Shown here: positions 10,332-20,528 of the stretch, one piece after another | How positions within the stretch are numbered: the first letter of the stretch is position 1 | Layout of the letters: each line of letters opens with the position of its first letter | Source: Buchnera aphidicola | GTDB lineage: Bacteria > Pseudomonadota > Gammaproteobacteria > Enterobacterales > Enterobacteriaceae | DNA: 64,000 bases | Direction: 5' to 3' | NCBI RefSeq assembly: GCF_900128725.1 | Contig: NZ_LT667500.1 | Coordinates: 383,674-447,673, forward strand | Program-made: the position numbers and the translations under genes | Notes under the pieces: model-generated | Databases searched by the model: none | What the model was told of the DNA's origin: nothing | Seen by the model: only the letters and a program-made list of their open reading frames with translations

Positions 10332-11036
10332 TTATCTACGGTACTTGCGAGAATTATTTTTCTCTGAACCTAATATTTTTTTGTCTTGCTCGCTAGAGAG
10401 CGCCATGCCTCCTAAAATTTCGCCTTTAAAAATCCATACTTTTACACCGATAACTCCATAGGTAGTATGCGCTTCTGATGTACCATAATCAATATCTGCT
10501 CTCAAGGTGTGTAAGGGTACTCGGCCTTCTCTGTACCATTCTCTGCGGGCAATTTCAACACCGCCTAAGCGACCGCTTATCTCTACTTTAATACCTTTTG
10601 CTCCTTGTCTAATAGCATTTTGAACAGAACGCTTCATAGCACGGCGAAACATAATTCTTCTTTCTAGTTGAGAAGCAATATTGTCTGCAACTAACTTAGA
10701 GTCCAGTTCAGGTTTACGAATTTCAGAAATATTTATCTGAGCCGGCACTCCGGTTAAATGAGCAATTTCACTACGCAATTTATCAACATCTTCTCCCTTT
10801 TTTCCAATAACAATGCCGGGCCGAGAAGTGTGTATAGTAACTTTAATGTTTTTAGATAAACGCTCGATAATTATTTTGGATATGGAGGCTTTAACTAATT
10901 TTTTAAGTATAAACCGGCGTACCTGAAAATCGCTATCGATATAGTTCGAAAATTCCTTCTTACTGGCAAACCAAACTGAGTTCCAGGATTTTATAATACC
11001 TAACCTCATGCCATTAGGATGTACTTTTTGCCCCAT
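10332..11036 (-). CDS. rpsC: 30S ribosomal protein S3
   Basis: S3 at the mRNA entry tunnel, 234 residues (E. coli 233). It begins [14 protein letters not shown]. The KH domain carries [17 protein letters not shown] (around residues 63-79), and the C-terminal domain has [53 protein letters not shown]. Its first 23 bases lie inside the end of rplV, an overlap larger than in E. coli. Confidence 0.98.
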   Translation of the reverse strand: MGQKVHPNGMRLGIIKSWNSVWFASKKEFSNYIDSDFQVRRFILKKLVKASISKIIIERLSKNIKVTIHTSRPGIVIGKKGEDVDKLRSEIAHLTGVPAQINISEIRKPELDSKLVADNIASQLERRIMFRRAMKRSVQNAIRQGAKGIKVEISGRLGGVEIARREWYREGRVPLHTLRADIDYGTSEAHTTYGVIGVKVWIFKGEILGGMALSSEQDKKILGSEKNNSRKYRR

Positions 11037-11385
11037 TACGATTCTCCAAGAGTATATTATCAGACAAAATGACTGTAATATGACTAGTTCTTTTTAAAAT
11101 TTGATCTGCCCTTCCTTTTGCTCTAGGCATCATTCGCTTGATACTTCGGCCACCATTAACAAAAATTTTTGAAACGGTCAATAATTCTGTATTACAGCCA
11201 TAATTATGTTCAGCGTTAGATAATGCTGATTGTAATAGCTTTTTTACAAAAAAGGCTGCTTTTTTATTTAATCCAGATAATATTTGCAAAGCGGATAATG
11301 CTTTTTTACCGCGAATAATATCTATTACTACACGTATTTTTTGAGCTGAAGATCGAACTTTATTATACTTTGCTAATATATCCAT
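11014..11385 (-). CDS. rplV: 50S ribosomal protein L22, extended C-terminus
   Basis: L22 lines the peptide exit tunnel. This copy has 123 residues against 110 in E. coli. The core (RSSAQK.R.V.D.IRGKKA..AL.IL, ANAEHN-type helix and [24 protein letters not shown]) is normal. The extra C-terminal residues (about [10 protein letters not shown]) come from a stop displaced into the rpsC start, giving a 23-base overlap. The extension is probably tolerated on the ribosome surface. Confidence 0.97.
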   Translation of the reverse strand: MDILAKYNKVRSSAQKIRVVIDIIRGKKALSALQILSGLNKKAAFFVKKLLQSALSNAEHNYGCNTELLTVSKIFVNGGRSIKRMMPRAKGRADQILKRTSHITVILSDNILLENRNGAKSTS

Positions 11386-11402
11386 ATGATTATCTTATAA
11401 GT

Positions 11403-11687
11403 TTACTTAACTGGTTTTTTAATTTTTTTATCCGAAGTATGGCCTCTATACGTTCTCGTTAGCGAAAATTCTCCTAATTTATGACCTACCATTTCCTCGG
11501 TAATAAAAACAGGAATATGCTGGCGCCCATTATGGACAGATATCGTTAAACCAACCATATTAGGAAACACCGTAGAACGCCTTGACCAAGTTCGAACAGG
11601 TTTTTTGCTCTCTTCTTTTAACGATTTTTGAATTTTTTTTAATAAATGAACATCAATAAATGGACCTTTTTTAAGAGAACGGGGCAT
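11403..11687 (-). CDS. rpsS: 30S ribosomal protein S19
   Basis: S19 of the small-subunit head, 94 residues (E. coli 92). Nearly invariant: [64 protein letters not shown]10 operon, between rplB and rplV, with about 20 bases on either side. Confidence 0.98.
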   Translation of the reverse strand: MPRSLKKGPFIDVHLLKKIQKSLKEESKKPVRTWSRRSTVFPNMVGLTISVHNGRQHIPVFITEEMVGHKLGEFSLTRTYRGHTSDKKIKKPVK

Positions 11688-11708
11688 ATATACTCTATCC
11701 TTATGTAA

Positions 11709-12530
11709 TTATTTATTTCTATGGCGCAAAATGAATTTTTCGGTACGCTTATTTCTCCGAGTTTTTTTACCCTTCGTTTTTAAACCCCAAGGACTGACCG
11801 GATGCTTACCAAAATTTCTACCCTCACCTCCTCCGTGGGGATGATCTACCGGATTCATGGCTGTTCCGCGAACAGTAGGTCGCACACCTAGTCTACGTGT
11901 AGCTCCGGCTTTTCCTAAAGAACGCAACATATGCTCTGAGTTTCCTACTTCTCCAATAGTAGCTCGGCATTGCCCGTGAATCTTTCTCAATTCTCCTGAA
12001 CGCAAACGTATCGTTACATATTGATTTTCCTTAGAAATTAATTGCGCATAATTTCCTGCTGATCGCGCCATTTGACCCCCACGACCAATTTTTATTTCAA
12101 CATTATGTATAGTAGTTCCAATAGGTATGTTTTTTAATGATAAACTGTTCCCTAAGCTAATTAACGCTGACTCTCCTGATTCAACAAGATCTCCAATCTT
12201 AATTCCTTTAGGCTCTAAAATATAACTTTTCACACCATCCCGATATACTATAAAAGCAATGTTTGAAGAACGATTTGGATCATACTCAATCCTTTTAACT
12301 GTAGCAGGAATATTATCTTTATGCCTTCTAAAGTCAACACAGCGGTATAGTTGTTTATGCCCTCCCCCTCTATGTCGAGTCGTAATACGACCATAATTAT
12401 TTCTTCCTCCGGTTTTAGCTTTTATATGCACCAGAGATGCATGAGGGCGACCTTTATATAAACGAGCATTTACTACTTTAGTCACATGTCGTCTTCCCGA
12501 AGAAGTTGGTTTACATCGTATAACTGCCAC
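11709..12530 (-). CDS. rplB: 50S ribosomal protein L2
   Basis: L2, one of the most conserved large-subunit proteins, required for subunit association and peptidyl transferase structure; 273 residues as in E. coli. Key segments: [19 protein letters not shown], the RNA-binding domain with GNYAQL, and the C-terminal [22 protein letters not shown] with the conserved His of the PHGGGEG loop near the peptidyl transferase centre. No irregularities. Confidence 0.99.
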   Translation of the reverse strand: MAVIRCKPTSSGRRHVTKVVNARLYKGRPHASLVHIKAKTGGRNNYGRITTRHRGGGHKQLYRCVDFRRHKDNIPATVKRIEYDPNRSSNIAFIVYRDGVKSYILEPKGIKIGDLVESGESALISLGNSLSLKNIPIGTTIHNVEIKIGRGGQMARSAGNYAQLISKENQYVTIRLRSGELRKIHGQCRATIGEVGNSEHMLRSLGKAGATRRLGVRPTVRGTAMNPVDHPHGGGEGRNFGKHPVSPWGLKTKGKKTRRNKRTEKFILRHRNK

Positions 12531-12549
12531 ATAGCCTCCTATATTATTA

Positions 12550-12852
12550 TCATTCTGAGTGACCTAGAAATTCCAGATTTTGACCCGACTGTAAGATGAC
12601 ATAGGCTTTTTTCCAATTACCAGACTTACTCGTCTTATTTTTATTACGCTGAGTTTTTCCTTTAACTATTAAAGTGTTGACTTTATTCACTCGTACTTGG
12701 AAAAATTTTTCAATCGCTGACTTTATTTCAAATTTTGTAGCATTCTTCAATACCTTTACAACAACAGTATTATTTTTTTGTATTTTCTCCGATGCTTTCT
12801 CGGAAACATGAGGAGATAATAATATCTTTAACAACCGATGGACTAAAATCAT
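12550..12852 (-). CDS. rplW: 50S ribosomal protein L23
   Basis: L23, at the tunnel exit and the docking point for trigger factor and SRP; 100 residues as in E. coli. Recognisable: [42 protein letters not shown]. Its ATG overlaps the rplD stop by four bases (ATGA), indicating coupled translation. Confidence 0.96.
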   Translation of the reverse strand: MILVHRLLKILLSPHVSEKASEKIQKNNTVVVKVLKNATKFEIKSAIEKFFQVRVNKVNTLIVKGKTQRNKNKTSKSGNWKKAYVILQSGQNLEFLGHSE

Positions 12853-13454
12853 GCAAATATTACCTCAATTTTTTTAATAGCTGCGACAGTAAACAAAATA
12901 TCTTTATAAGATAATAAACTAATAGGATCAAGGGCTTCTGTGTTTATTACTTTAACATGATATAAATTCCTTGACGCATATGATAAGTACGTACTTACAC
13001 CGTCAATAACAATTAAAACGTCCTTAAAATTCATTAATTGTAATTTTTTTAATAAACTTTGAGTTTTAGGAAGCTCTACCGAAAAATCTTTAAACAAAAA
13101 AAAACGATTTTGTCGAATTAATTCTGAAAAAATACTCTGCATGGCGCCGTGATACATTTTTTTATTTACTTTTGGGGAATATATTTTGGATTTTGCGGCA
13201 AAAGTTACCCCTCCAGATCTCCAGATAGGGCTTCTAAGCGAGCCGGACCGCGCTCTCCCTGTGCCTTTTTGTCTCCATGGTTTTTTTCCAGAACCAGAAA
13301 CTTCAGATCTGCTTTTTTGAGCTTTACTGCCTTTCCTCTTTTTTGCTAGATAAGCTGTTGTAATCTGATGAACAAGAGATTCATTAAATGCTACACCAAA
13401 AATACATTCTGGCAAATTATACATTTCGTCTGTATCTTGAAGCATTAATTCCAT
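12849..13454 (-). CDS. rplD: 50S ribosomal protein L4
   Basis: L4 is a tunnel protein and in E. coli the autogenous repressor of the S10 operon; 201 residues as in E. coli. The long tunnel loop is intact (KTRAEVSG-like SRSEVSGSGKKPWRQKGTGRARSGS, SPIWR.GGV.F). It overlaps rplW by four bases. I did not find the S10 leader hairpins upstream of rpsJ that L4 recognises in E. coli, so attenuation control may be lost. Confidence 0.97.
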   Translation of the reverse strand: MELMLQDTDEMYNLPECIFGVAFNESLVHQITTAYLAKKRKGSKAQKSRSEVSGSGKKPWRQKGTGRARSGSLRSPIWRSGGVTFAAKSKIYSPKVNKKMYHGAMQSIFSELIRQNRFFLFKDFSVELPKTQSLLKKLQLMNFKDVLIVIDGVSTYLSYASRNLYHVKVINTEALDPISLLSYKDILFTVAAIKKIEVIFA

Positions 13455-13467
13455 CTTTTTATACTCC

Positions 13468-14103
13468 TTAATGTTTCCTTTTTACAGAAGGTTTTAATAA
13501 AACCGTCCCCCCCGAACAACCTGGAATAGATCCTTTAATTAAAATTATTTTTTTTGTATTATCAATTTTAATAATATCCAGATTTTGAATAGTAACACGC
13601 GCATTCCCCAAATGGCCGGACATTTTTTTCCCTTTAAATACATGACCAGGCGTTTGGTTTTGACCAATAGACCCGGGAACACGGTGAGATAAAGAGTTAC
13701 CATGAGTTGCATCCTGCATGCTAAAATTCCAACGCTTTACTGTTCCAGAAAAACCTTTGCCTTTAGAAAATCCGGTTATATCTATTGTTTTAATATTATC
13801 AAAAATATTAATAGTTATTTTTTGACCGCGTTTAAACTGATATGATTTTTGACATCTAAATTCCCGTAAATATTTACCAACAGAAACATTAGCTTTTAAA
13901 AAATGACCCTTTTCAGATTTTAAGATTTTATTTTTCTTTTTAATCCCGGCTGTTAATTGAATAGCTTCGTATTTATCTGTATTTAACGATTTTACTTGAG
14001 TAACAAAGTTATCTAATACCTGTATAACCGTTACAGGAATAGATACATTATCATCTGAAAATATACGAGTCATCCCCAACTTTTTCCCTATTAAACCAAT
14101 CAT
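13468..14103 (-). CDS. rplC: 50S ribosomal protein L3
   Basis: L3, one of the first proteins to bind 23S rRNA, 211 residues (E. coli 209). Landmarks are [68 protein letters not shown] and the C-terminal KGSIPG..GG.VL. The Gln in the GQNQTPG loop is the family's methylated residue. S10 operon, second gene. Confidence 0.98.
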   Translation of the reverse strand: MIGLIGKKLGMTRIFSDDNVSIPVTVIQVLDNFVTQVKSLNTDKYEAIQLTAGIKKKNKILKSEKGHFLKANVSVGKYLREFRCQKSYQFKRGQKITINIFDNIKTIDITGFSKGKGFSGTVKRWNFSMQDATHGNSLSHRVPGSIGQNQTPGHVFKGKKMSGHLGNARVTIQNLDIIKIDNTKKIILIKGSIPGCSGGTVLLKPSVKRKH

Positions 14104-14152
14104 TATATTTTAACCTTTATATAGTAATTAATTTTATATAATAAATCTTACT

Positions 14153-14464
14153 TTACCCCAAACTAATTTGTACATCAACGCCGGCTGCAAGATCTAATCG
14201 CATTAAAGCATCAACAGTTTTTTCTGTTGGTTGTACAATATCAATTAATCGTTTGTGTGTTCTAATTTCGTATTGATCACGAGCATCTTTATTTACATGA
14301 GGTGATACTAAAATAGTAAATCTTTCTTTTCGAGTAGGTAAAGGGATAGGTCCCAGCACTTTTGCTCCAGTTCGTTTCGCTGTATCTACAATTTCTGTAG
14401 TTGATTGATCAATTAAACGGTAGTCGAAAGCTTTTAATCGAATACGAATTCTTTGATTCTGCAT
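14153..14464 (-). CDS. rpsJ: 30S ribosomal protein S10
   Basis: S10, a small-subunit head protein and NusE partner in antitermination. The frame is open 33 bases further upstream, but the ATG at 14464 gives 103 residues, exactly as in E. coli ([20 protein letters not shown]), with AAGGAG 10 bases before it. The C-terminus [20 protein letters not shown] is unchanged. It is the first gene of the S10 operon; the operon promoter should lie between here and tuf. Confidence 0.97.
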   Translation of the reverse strand: MQNQRIRIRLKAFDYRLIDQSTTEIVDTAKRTGAKVLGPIPLPTRKERFTILVSPHVNKDARDQYEIRTHKRLIDIVQPTEKTVDALMRLDLAAGVDVQISLG

Positions 14465-14599
14465 AAATACAGAACTCCTTATTTGAATGAAATCCATTCC
14501 TATTAATTGAATTAAATGACATAAAGATACGCGTAATTACGCAATAATTAATCTAAAAAGCATTTTTGCAAAATTCTCTTGTTAAAACACAATACTAAT

Positions 14600-14632
14600 A
14601 AAAAATGCCAAGAAAAGAGACAAACTCTATTC
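14600..14632 (-). terminator. probable terminator after tuf
   Basis: On the minus strand, downstream of tuf, an imperfect 8-bp hairpin (GAATAGAG, loop TTTGT, CTCTTTTC; one T-T mismatch) is followed a few bases later by a run of six T. A second small inverted repeat (TTGAC-aaaat-GTCAA, 14633-14647) lies directly before it. Together they fit an end for the str transcript ahead of the S10 operon. Support is by eye only. Confidence 0.45.
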
Positions 14633-14679
14633 TTGACAAAATGTCAAAATATTGATATATAATAAAATTTATATTAATA

Positions 14680-15864
14680 TTATGCAATAACTTTTATGAC
14701 TACTCCGGCGCCTACTGTACGCCCTCCCTCACGAATTGCGAAACGCAATCCTTCCGCCATAGCAACGGGGTGTATTAATGTTACTACCATATTAATATTA
14801 TCACCGGGCATTACCATCTCAACGTTTTCAGGAAGTTCAACAGAACCAGTTACATCTGTTGTACGGAAGTAAAATTGAGGACGATAACCTTTAAAAAACG
14901 GAGTATGTCGACCCCCTTCTTCTTTAGATAAAACATAAACTTCTGATTCAAATTTTAAATGGGGGTGAATAGTCCCGGGCTTAGCAAGTACTTGACCGCG
15001 CTCAATATCTTCACGCTTTGTTCCGCGAAGCAAAATTCCAACATTTTCTCCTGCTCGGCCTTCATCCAATAATTTACGAAACATTTCAACACCTGTGCAA
15101 ATAGTCTTAGCTGTTGCTTTTATACCTACAATTTCAACCTCTTCTCCAACTTTTAAAACGCCCCTTTCAACACGACCTGTTACTACAGTTCCTCTTCCAG
15201 AAATCGAAAAAACATCTTCTATAGGTAATAAAAAAGGAGCGTCGATGGCTCTAACGGGTATAGGGATATATTTGTCTAAATAGTTTGCTAGCTCAATAAT
15301 TTTGTCTTCCCAAGCCTTTTCGCCTTCTAGAGCTTTCAGCGCAGACCCTCGGACTATAGGGATATCGTCTCCTGGAAAATCATATTGCGTTAATAAATCT
15401 CGAACTTCCATTTCTACTAATTCTAATAACTCTTCATCATCAACCATATCGCATTTATTTAAAAAAACAACAATATTAGGTACGCCGACTTGTCTTCCTA
15501 ATAAAATATGCTCTCGGGTCTGAGGCATGGGACCGTCTGTAGCTGCTACTACTAAAATAGCTCCGTCCATTTGAGCGGCACCAGTAATCATATTTTTTAT
15601 ATAATCAGCATGTCCGGGGCAATCTACATGTGCGTAATGACGTAGTTCAGTATCATACTCTACATGCGAAGTATTAATTGTAATACCTCTAGCTTTTTCT
15701 TCTGGAGCATTATCGATTTGTTCAAAAGCACAAGGCGTTCCGCCAAATCTCTTGGATAAAACAGTAGTAATAGCTGCCGTTAAAGTAGTTTTTCCATGAT
15801 CTACGTGGCCAATCGTTCCCACATTAATATGCGGCTTAGATCGATTAAATTTTTCTTTGGACAT
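14680..15864 (-). CDS. tuf: elongation factor Tu
   Basis: EF-Tu delivers aminoacyl-tRNA to the ribosome; 394 residues as in E. coli. G motifs: GHVDHGKT (19-26), DCPGH (81-85), NKCD (near 136) and SAL (near 174). Domains 2 and 3 are complete, including the C-terminal VGAGVV.K. It is the last str gene, after fusA. E. coli carries two tuf genes; the position shows that this is the str-operon copy (tufA), and whether a second exists cannot be judged from the window. Confidence 0.99.
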   Translation of the reverse strand: MSKEKFNRSKPHINVGTIGHVDHGKTTLTAAITTVLSKRFGGTPCAFEQIDNAPEEKARGITINTSHVEYDTELRHYAHVDCPGHADYIKNMITGAAQMDGAILVVAATDGPMPQTREHILLGRQVGVPNIVVFLNKCDMVDDEELLELVEMEVRDLLTQYDFPGDDIPIVRGSALKALEGEKAWEDKIIELANYLDKYIPIPVRAIDAPFLLPIEDVFSISGRGTVVTGRVERGVLKVGEEVEIVGIKATAKTICTGVEMFRKLLDEGRAGENVGILLRGTKREDIERGQVLAKPGTIHPHLKFESEVYVLSKEEGGRHTPFFKGYRPQFYFRTTDVTGSVELPENVEMVMPGDNINMVVTLIHPVAMAEGLRFAIREGGRTVGAGVVIKVIA

Positions 15865-15942
15865 TATATGTTCCTTAACTTTTCATTCAATATTAATTAA
15901 AATTATCAAAAATATACAATATTTAAAAATACTAATATCTTA

Positions 15943-18045
15943 TTACTTTGATATAATAGTATCACAAATTGTAGAAGGAGCTGCAGTATACTTCATAAAT
16001 TCCATGGAATAAGAGGCTCTTCCTTGAGTCTGCGACCTCAAATCAGTTGCATATCCAAACATTTCCGATAACGGAATATGAGCTTTAATACTTTTTCCGC
16101 CTAGCGTATCATCAGACATACCTTCAATAATTCCTCGACGACGATTAATATCGCCAATAACATCACCCATATACTCTTCAGGAGTTTCTACTTCTACTTG
16201 CATAATCGGTTCTAGCAAAACAGGGTTAGCCTGCTTGAAAGCTGATTTAAACGCATATGACGCCGCTAGTTTAAACGCTAATTCAGAAGAATCAACATCA
16301 TGATACGAGCCATCGTGTAAACGAACCCCTACATTTACAACAGGATAACCAGCTAAAGGTCCTGACTTTAATTGTTCTTGAATACCTTTGTCAATGGCAG
16401 AGATGTATTCTCCGGGAATAGCGCCCCCTTTAATATCATTAACAAATGAATAACATTTTTTATCAGATGTTAATGGAAATAAATCAATTACTACATGTCC
16501 ATACTGCCCTCTGCCTCCAGACTGTTTGATATGTTTTCCTTCAATATCTTCTACTTTATTTAAAATTGTTTCTCGATAGGCTACTTGCGGTTTTCCAACA
16601 TTAGCATCTACCTTAAATTCGCGTTTCATGCGATCAATAATAATTTCTAAATGTAACTCACCCATTCCTGCTACAATAGTTTGATTAGACTCATGATCGG
16701 TCCATACCTTAAAAGAAGGATCTTCCTTCGCTAATCTATTCAACGCCAAACCCATTTTTTCTTGATCTACTTTAGTTTTTGGTTCTACAGCAATTGAAAT
16801 CACAGGTTCAGGGAAGTCCATTTTTTCTAAAATAATAGGATGGTTGACATCACACAATGTATCTCCGGTCGTTACATTTTTTAAACCGATTGCTGCTGCA
16901 ATATCTCCAGAACGAACTTCTTTTATCTCTTCACGTTTATTTGCATGCATTTGAACAATTCGGCCAAACCGTTCGGTGTGTGATTTTACAGAATTTAATA
17001 CAACATCACCTGATCGAACGATTCCGGAATAAACACGAAAAAAAGTTAAATTTCCAACGAATGCATCTGACGCAATTTTAAAGGCAAGAGCAGAGAAAGG
17101 ATGCTTATCATTTGCGCTTCTAGATAAAACAGGAGACGCTAATTTATCAATAAAATCTTTAGTTTCCTTAATATCCTTCGGTGAAGGTAAATAATCGATT
17201 ACCGCATCTAAGAGAGCTTGAACTCCTTTATTTTTAAATGCTGATCCGCAAGTTATCAATGTAATTTCATTATTTAAAGCTCTTTTTCGGAGACCTCTTT
17301 TAATATCTTTTTCTTCTAAATACTCATTATGTAAATATTTTTCCATAAGCGAATCATCTGCTTCGGCAGCAATTTCAACTAAATTCTTATGCCATTTTTT
17401 AGAAATACACAATAAATCTTGTGGAATTTCATAATATTGGAAAGTTATCCCTTGATCATTTTCTGACCATTTTATCGCTTTCATTTTAACTAAATCAATC
17501 ACACCTAAAAATTTTTCTTCAGAGCCAATTGATAACTGAATTGGAACAGCAAGCGTATGCAACCTAGTACGAATCTGCTCAACTACTTTTAAAAAATTAG
17601 CTCCTGTTCGATCCATTTTATTTACAAAAGCAATCCTAGGTACGCGATATTTATTCGCTTGCCTCCATACTGTTTCTGATTGCGGCTGAACCCCTCCAAC
17701 CGCACAATAAATCATGACAACTCCATCTAATACGCGCATCGATCGCTCAACTTCAATCGTAAAATCTACATGGCCCGGAGTATCTATAATGTTAATTCTA
17801 TGCGATGAAAACTGATTAGCCATACCAGACCAAAAAGTAGTAGTTGCAGCTGAAGTAATTGTGATCCCTCTTTCTTGTTCTTGAGCCATCCAATCCATAG
17901 TAGCTGCGCCATCGTGCACCTCTCCAATTTTATGATTAACCCCAGTATAAAATAATATGCGTTCTGTTGTAGTTGTTTTACCTGCATCTATATGTGCGCT
18001 AATTCCTATATTTCTGTATTGGGCAACAGGCGTTATTCGTGCCAT
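15943..18045 (-). CDS. fusA: elongation factor G
   Basis: EF-G, the translocase GTPase, also acting in ribosome recycling; 700 residues (E. coli 704). G1 is AHIDAGKT at 17-24, followed by [20 protein letters not shown] and [10 protein letters not shown]. Domains II-V are complete, with the domain IV tip region ([12 protein letters not shown]) and the C-terminal [20 protein letters not shown]. Str operon, between rpsG and tuf. It is the only fusA in the window. Confidence 0.99.
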   Translation of the reverse strand: MARITPVAQYRNIGISAHIDAGKTTTTERILFYTGVNHKIGEVHDGAATMDWMAQEQERGITITSAATTTFWSGMANQFSSHRINIIDTPGHVDFTIEVERSMRVLDGVVMIYCAVGGVQPQSETVWRQANKYRVPRIAFVNKMDRTGANFLKVVEQIRTRLHTLAVPIQLSIGSEEKFLGVIDLVKMKAIKWSENDQGITFQYYEIPQDLLCISKKWHKNLVEIAAEADDSLMEKYLHNEYLEEKDIKRGLRKRALNNEITLITCGSAFKNKGVQALLDAVIDYLPSPKDIKETKDFIDKLASPVLSRSANDKHPFSALAFKIASDAFVGNLTFFRVYSGIVRSGDVVLNSVKSHTERFGRIVQMHANKREEIKEVRSGDIAAAIGLKNVTTGDTLCDVNHPIILEKMDFPEPVISIAVEPKTKVDQEKMGLALNRLAKEDPSFKVWTDHESNQTIVAGMGELHLEIIIDRMKREFKVDANVGKPQVAYRETILNKVEDIEGKHIKQSGGRGQYGHVVIDLFPLTSDKKCYSFVNDIKGGAIPGEYISAIDKGIQEQLKSGPLAGYPVVNVGVRLHDGSYHDVDSSELAFKLAASYAFKSAFKQANPVLLEPIMQVEVETPEEYMGDVIGDINRRRGIIEGMSDDTLGGKSIKAHIPLSEMFGYATDLRSQTQGRASYSMEFMKYTAAPSTICDTIISK

Positions 18046-18120
18046 AAGAATCCTCTTATTGATGTATTAATATATTAAAAAATTAAAAAATAGTTGAAAT
18101 AAACGCTTTCCTTATAAAAA

Positions 18121-18591
18121 TTACCAACGATAATGAGCAAAAGCTTTATTGGCATCTGCCATTTTATGCACTTCTTCGCGTTTTCGGACTGCTGAACCTT
18201 TGTGATCAATAGCATCCGCTAATTCGTGAAATAATCGCAGAGACATGGATTTATCCTTCCGTTTACGAGCAGCTTCTACTAACCATCGCATAGCTAAAGC
18301 ATTACGCCTAACTGGTCGAACTTCGACGGGAACTTGATAGGTAGACCCTCCAACACGACGCGACTTTACCTCTACTGACGGTTTAACATTATCTAATGCA
18401 GATACGAAAACATCTAACTCTTTTTTTTGTTTTTTCTTTGATAACAGCGATAAAGCAGAATAAACAATATTTTCTGCAATAGACTTTTTACCATCTATCA
18501 TTAATATATTAATGAATTTAGCTAATAACTCTGAAGAAAACTTAGGATCCGGTAAAATTTTACGCTGTCCTATTATACGACGACGAGGCAT
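18121..18591 (-). CDS. rpsG: 30S ribosomal protein S7
   Basis: S7, which organises the 16S 3' major domain and forms the E-site; 156 residues, the usual length outside E. coli K-12, whose form is extended. [27 protein letters not shown] helix, [29 protein letters not shown], and the C-terminal [17 protein letters not shown] are conserved. In E. coli it represses the str operon; its operator lies between rpsL and rpsG, where only 21 bases remain here, so that control is probably lost. Confidence 0.98.
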   Translation of the reverse strand: MPRRRIIGQRKILPDPKFSSELLAKFINILMIDGKKSIAENIVYSALSLLSKKKQKKELDVFVSALDNVKPSVEVKSRRVGGSTYQVPVEVRPVRRNALAMRWLVEAARKRKDKSMSLRLFHELADAIDHKGSAVRKREEVHKMADANKAFAHYRW

Positions 18592-18612
18592 AATTATATT
18601 CCTTTAAAATAT

Positions 18613-18987
18613 TTATACTTTTAATTTTTTAACACCATATTTTGATCGACCATTTTTACGATCCTTTACTCCTGAACAATCTAAAGAACCTCTGACAACA
18701 TGATATCTAACACCAGGTAAATCTTTTACCCTACCTCCTCGAATCAAAATAACTGAATGTTCTTGTAAATTATGACCCTCTCCTCCAATATATGCTGTTA
18801 CTTCATAGCCATTAGTTAACCGAACTCGACATACTTTTCTTAATGCAGAATTTGGTTTTTTAGGAGTAGTAGTATATACTCGAGTGCAAACACCCCTTCT
18901 TTGTGGACATCCCGATAAAGCTGGAACACTGCTTTTTACTATTTTTCTCACTCTCGGGGATCGAACTAATTGATTTATAGTTGACAT
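18613..18987 (-). CDS. rpsL: 30S ribosomal protein S12
   Basis: S12 sits at the decoding centre; 124 residues as in E. coli. The N-terminal extension, [17 protein letters not shown] and [25 protein letters not shown] are intact, including Lys43 (TTPKKPNS) and Lys88 (RVKDLPG), the residues whose change gives streptomycin resistance. A GGAG precedes the ATG. First of the str genes, downstream of tusB as in E. coli. Confidence 0.99.
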   Translation of the reverse strand: MSTINQLVRSPRVRKIVKSSVPALSGCPQRRGVCTRVYTTTPKKPNSALRKVCRVRLTNGYEVTAYIGGEGHNLQEHSVILIRGGRVKDLPGVRYHVVRGSLDCSGVKDRKNGRSKYGVKKLKV

Positions 18988-19093
18988 ATATGCTCCAAAT
19001 ATTTTAAATAAATCATTTGATTATAAATAACGATCTTAACATTAAAAAAAGAAATAAAATTTATATTACATATATATTTATATAATAAAAATA

Positions 19094-19384
19094 TCACCAA
19101 GTTATATTATTATTATGACCAAGTGTTAAATATACAAAACCATCATAACTAACTAAAATCAAATTTTTATTTTTAGCTATAGCTAATAAACCCCTGGCAA
19201 CTAAATCTTCCTTTAAAAAATAAATTAAATTAAAATTTTTGTCTATTTTTTCATAAAAAATACTATCCATCGTACTTAACAAAACACCATCTTGCGCGCA
19301 CAGCAAATCATCTTTTATGGAACTAAAAGATAAACAAGAAGACTGCAATAATCTATAAGGTGAACTTAACAAGATATGCAACAT
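19094..19384 (-). CDS. tusB: tRNA 2-thiouridine relay protein TusB
   Basis: TusB is a subunit of the TusBCD hexamer that passes persulfide sulfur from TusA to TusE for 2-thiolation of U34 in tRNA Lys, Glu and Gln. The ATG at 19384 (MLHILLSSP) matches E. coli MLHTLHRSP and gives 96 residues (E. coli 95); an in-frame ATG at 19402 would overlap the restored tusC end. Also conserved: DDLLCAQDGVL, LKEDLVARGL and the end YLTLGHNNNITW. It lies directly upstream of rpsL, as in E. coli. Confidence 0.9.
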   Translation of the reverse strand: MLHILLSSPYRLLQSSCLSFSSIKDDLLCAQDGVLLSTMDSIFYEKIDKNFNLIYFLKEDLVARGLLAIAKNKNLILVSYDGFVYLTLGHNNNITW

Positions 19385-19395
19385 AGTTATAATTT

Positions 19396-19802
19396 TTACC
19401 ATCTAAAAATAACATCAAATTTATCTATTTTATTTCTTAAGCAGCAAGAATTTAAAAATTTCACCGGTAATAAAAAATTATCTTTTTCAGTTAATCCCCG
19501 CTTATAAGCTGATTTTTTACAAAAAAAAAATCTTGTAAATCATATAGCAGCAGAACCTTAAAAGAAATAGAATAATTATGAGAATAAATATATTTTGGTT
19601 GCTGAAACAGCATTAGCTGTAATACGCCGTCGTCAATAAAAAATAAAGCTATTTTTTTTATCGCAAGCGAACAAGAAATAATAAAATCCAATCCCTCTCT
19701 ACCGAGATTCTCTCCATATGGAGAGCTAGAAAAAATAAAAGCTATCGATTTATTTGAATTACGAATAAAATCATAATTAGAACTGTACAATACGATCACC
19801 AT
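19396..19802 (-). CDS. tusC: TusC, frameshifted at a run of ten T
   Basis: TusC is the middle subunit of the TusBCD sulfur relay. The visible frame matches TusC from KSIAFIFSSSPYGENLGREGLD through LLLYDLQDFFF, then ends early near 19491. Adding one base to the ten-base run at 19521-19530 restores a frame matching E. coli to the end (FCKKSAYKRGL against WVCAASLRERGL, then KFDVIFRW against NYDVILRF), stopping at 19396, 11 bases before tusB. The gene is therefore either recently broken or rescued by polymerase slippage. The start is also unclear: the ATG at 19802 overlaps tusD by 26 bases and adds about 17 residues without homology. Confidence 0.8.
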
Positions 19803-20163
19803 GATGTATGTTAAATGCCATTTCACTGGAGCTCATCCATTGAAAATGTGAAGAAAAATTTCCTTGCAAGCAACCGTATTTAATAGCGGATTTATTTGAC
19901 AAAACGCCTCTTCTATAAGAAGAACTGGGACAAACGCATAACTTACAAGAATATTTTTTTTTTAAACGAATCCACGCGTGTAAAATATTAAATTCATCAA
20001 GAGAAGGGAAAATCATACTATTAGCATTATATACACCGGAAGAATAAAAAAAAATTTTTTTTACATAGTGATGTAACAAAAAAACAGATTTAACAAATAA
20101 ATAGGCGGTCACAGAATTTTGAGTACCGTAAGGAGCTCCTGTTACAAAAACTATATAATTCAT
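19777..20163 (-). CDS. tusD: sulfurtransferase TusD
   Basis: TusD is the catalytic subunit of TusBCD, taking sulfur from TusA on a cysteine; 128 residues as in E. coli. MNYIVFVTGAPYGTQNS..A, FFYS.GVYNAN and the C-terminal DRIVQF match. The sulfur-carrying cysteine is Cys78 (CPSSSYRRGV), aligned with E. coli Cys78. First gene of tusDCB. Its function depends on the frameshifted tusC downstream. Confidence 0.94.
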   Translation of the reverse strand: MNYIVFVTGAPYGTQNSVTAYLFVKSVFLLHHYVKKIFFYSSGVYNANSMIFPSLDEFNILHAWIRLKKKYSCKLCVCPSSSYRRGVLSNKSAIKYGCLQGNFSSHFQWMSSSEMAFNIHHGDRIVQF

Positions 20164-20528
20164 ATTATTATCACTATTAAAAATACTTATTATGTTAAAA
20201 TATATAAAAATATTAAATTAAATAACCATAATTATTAAGTACTTTATATTCAGGGCATTTACAAAAGGCACAATAATTAGTATAGAAATTACTAGTATTT
20301 TACAAATACTTATTCATAAAAATAAAATTAATGAATCATAAAATATTTAAAGAATTAAAGATGCTAATAAATAAAAATATCATATATTTTTCAATAAAGC
20401 AGAAAATATAGTGAAATATTTTAATAATAGCGTTTTATTACATAAAAAAAAGATATTTTATACCTTAATACAAGCAGAGTTCACCTCAATTATATCAATT
20501 GTTATATTTTATGGTCAGATATAAAAAA
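20164..20528. other. intergenic, no gene seen
   Basis: A 365-base AT-rich gap between tusD and trpS. Stops are frequent in all frames and I recognise no RNA gene. It should contain the promoter for tusDCB and the str genes and the end of the trpS transcript, but no convincing -35/-10 pair or hairpin with a T-tract stands out. Confidence 0.5.

Noticed and set aside
14633-14663. TTGACA with TATAAT on the plus strand near the tuf end
   Set aside because: Spacer is about 19 bases and it would transcribe antisense to tuf; the TTGAC is part of a small palindrome. Probably chance in AT-rich sequence.
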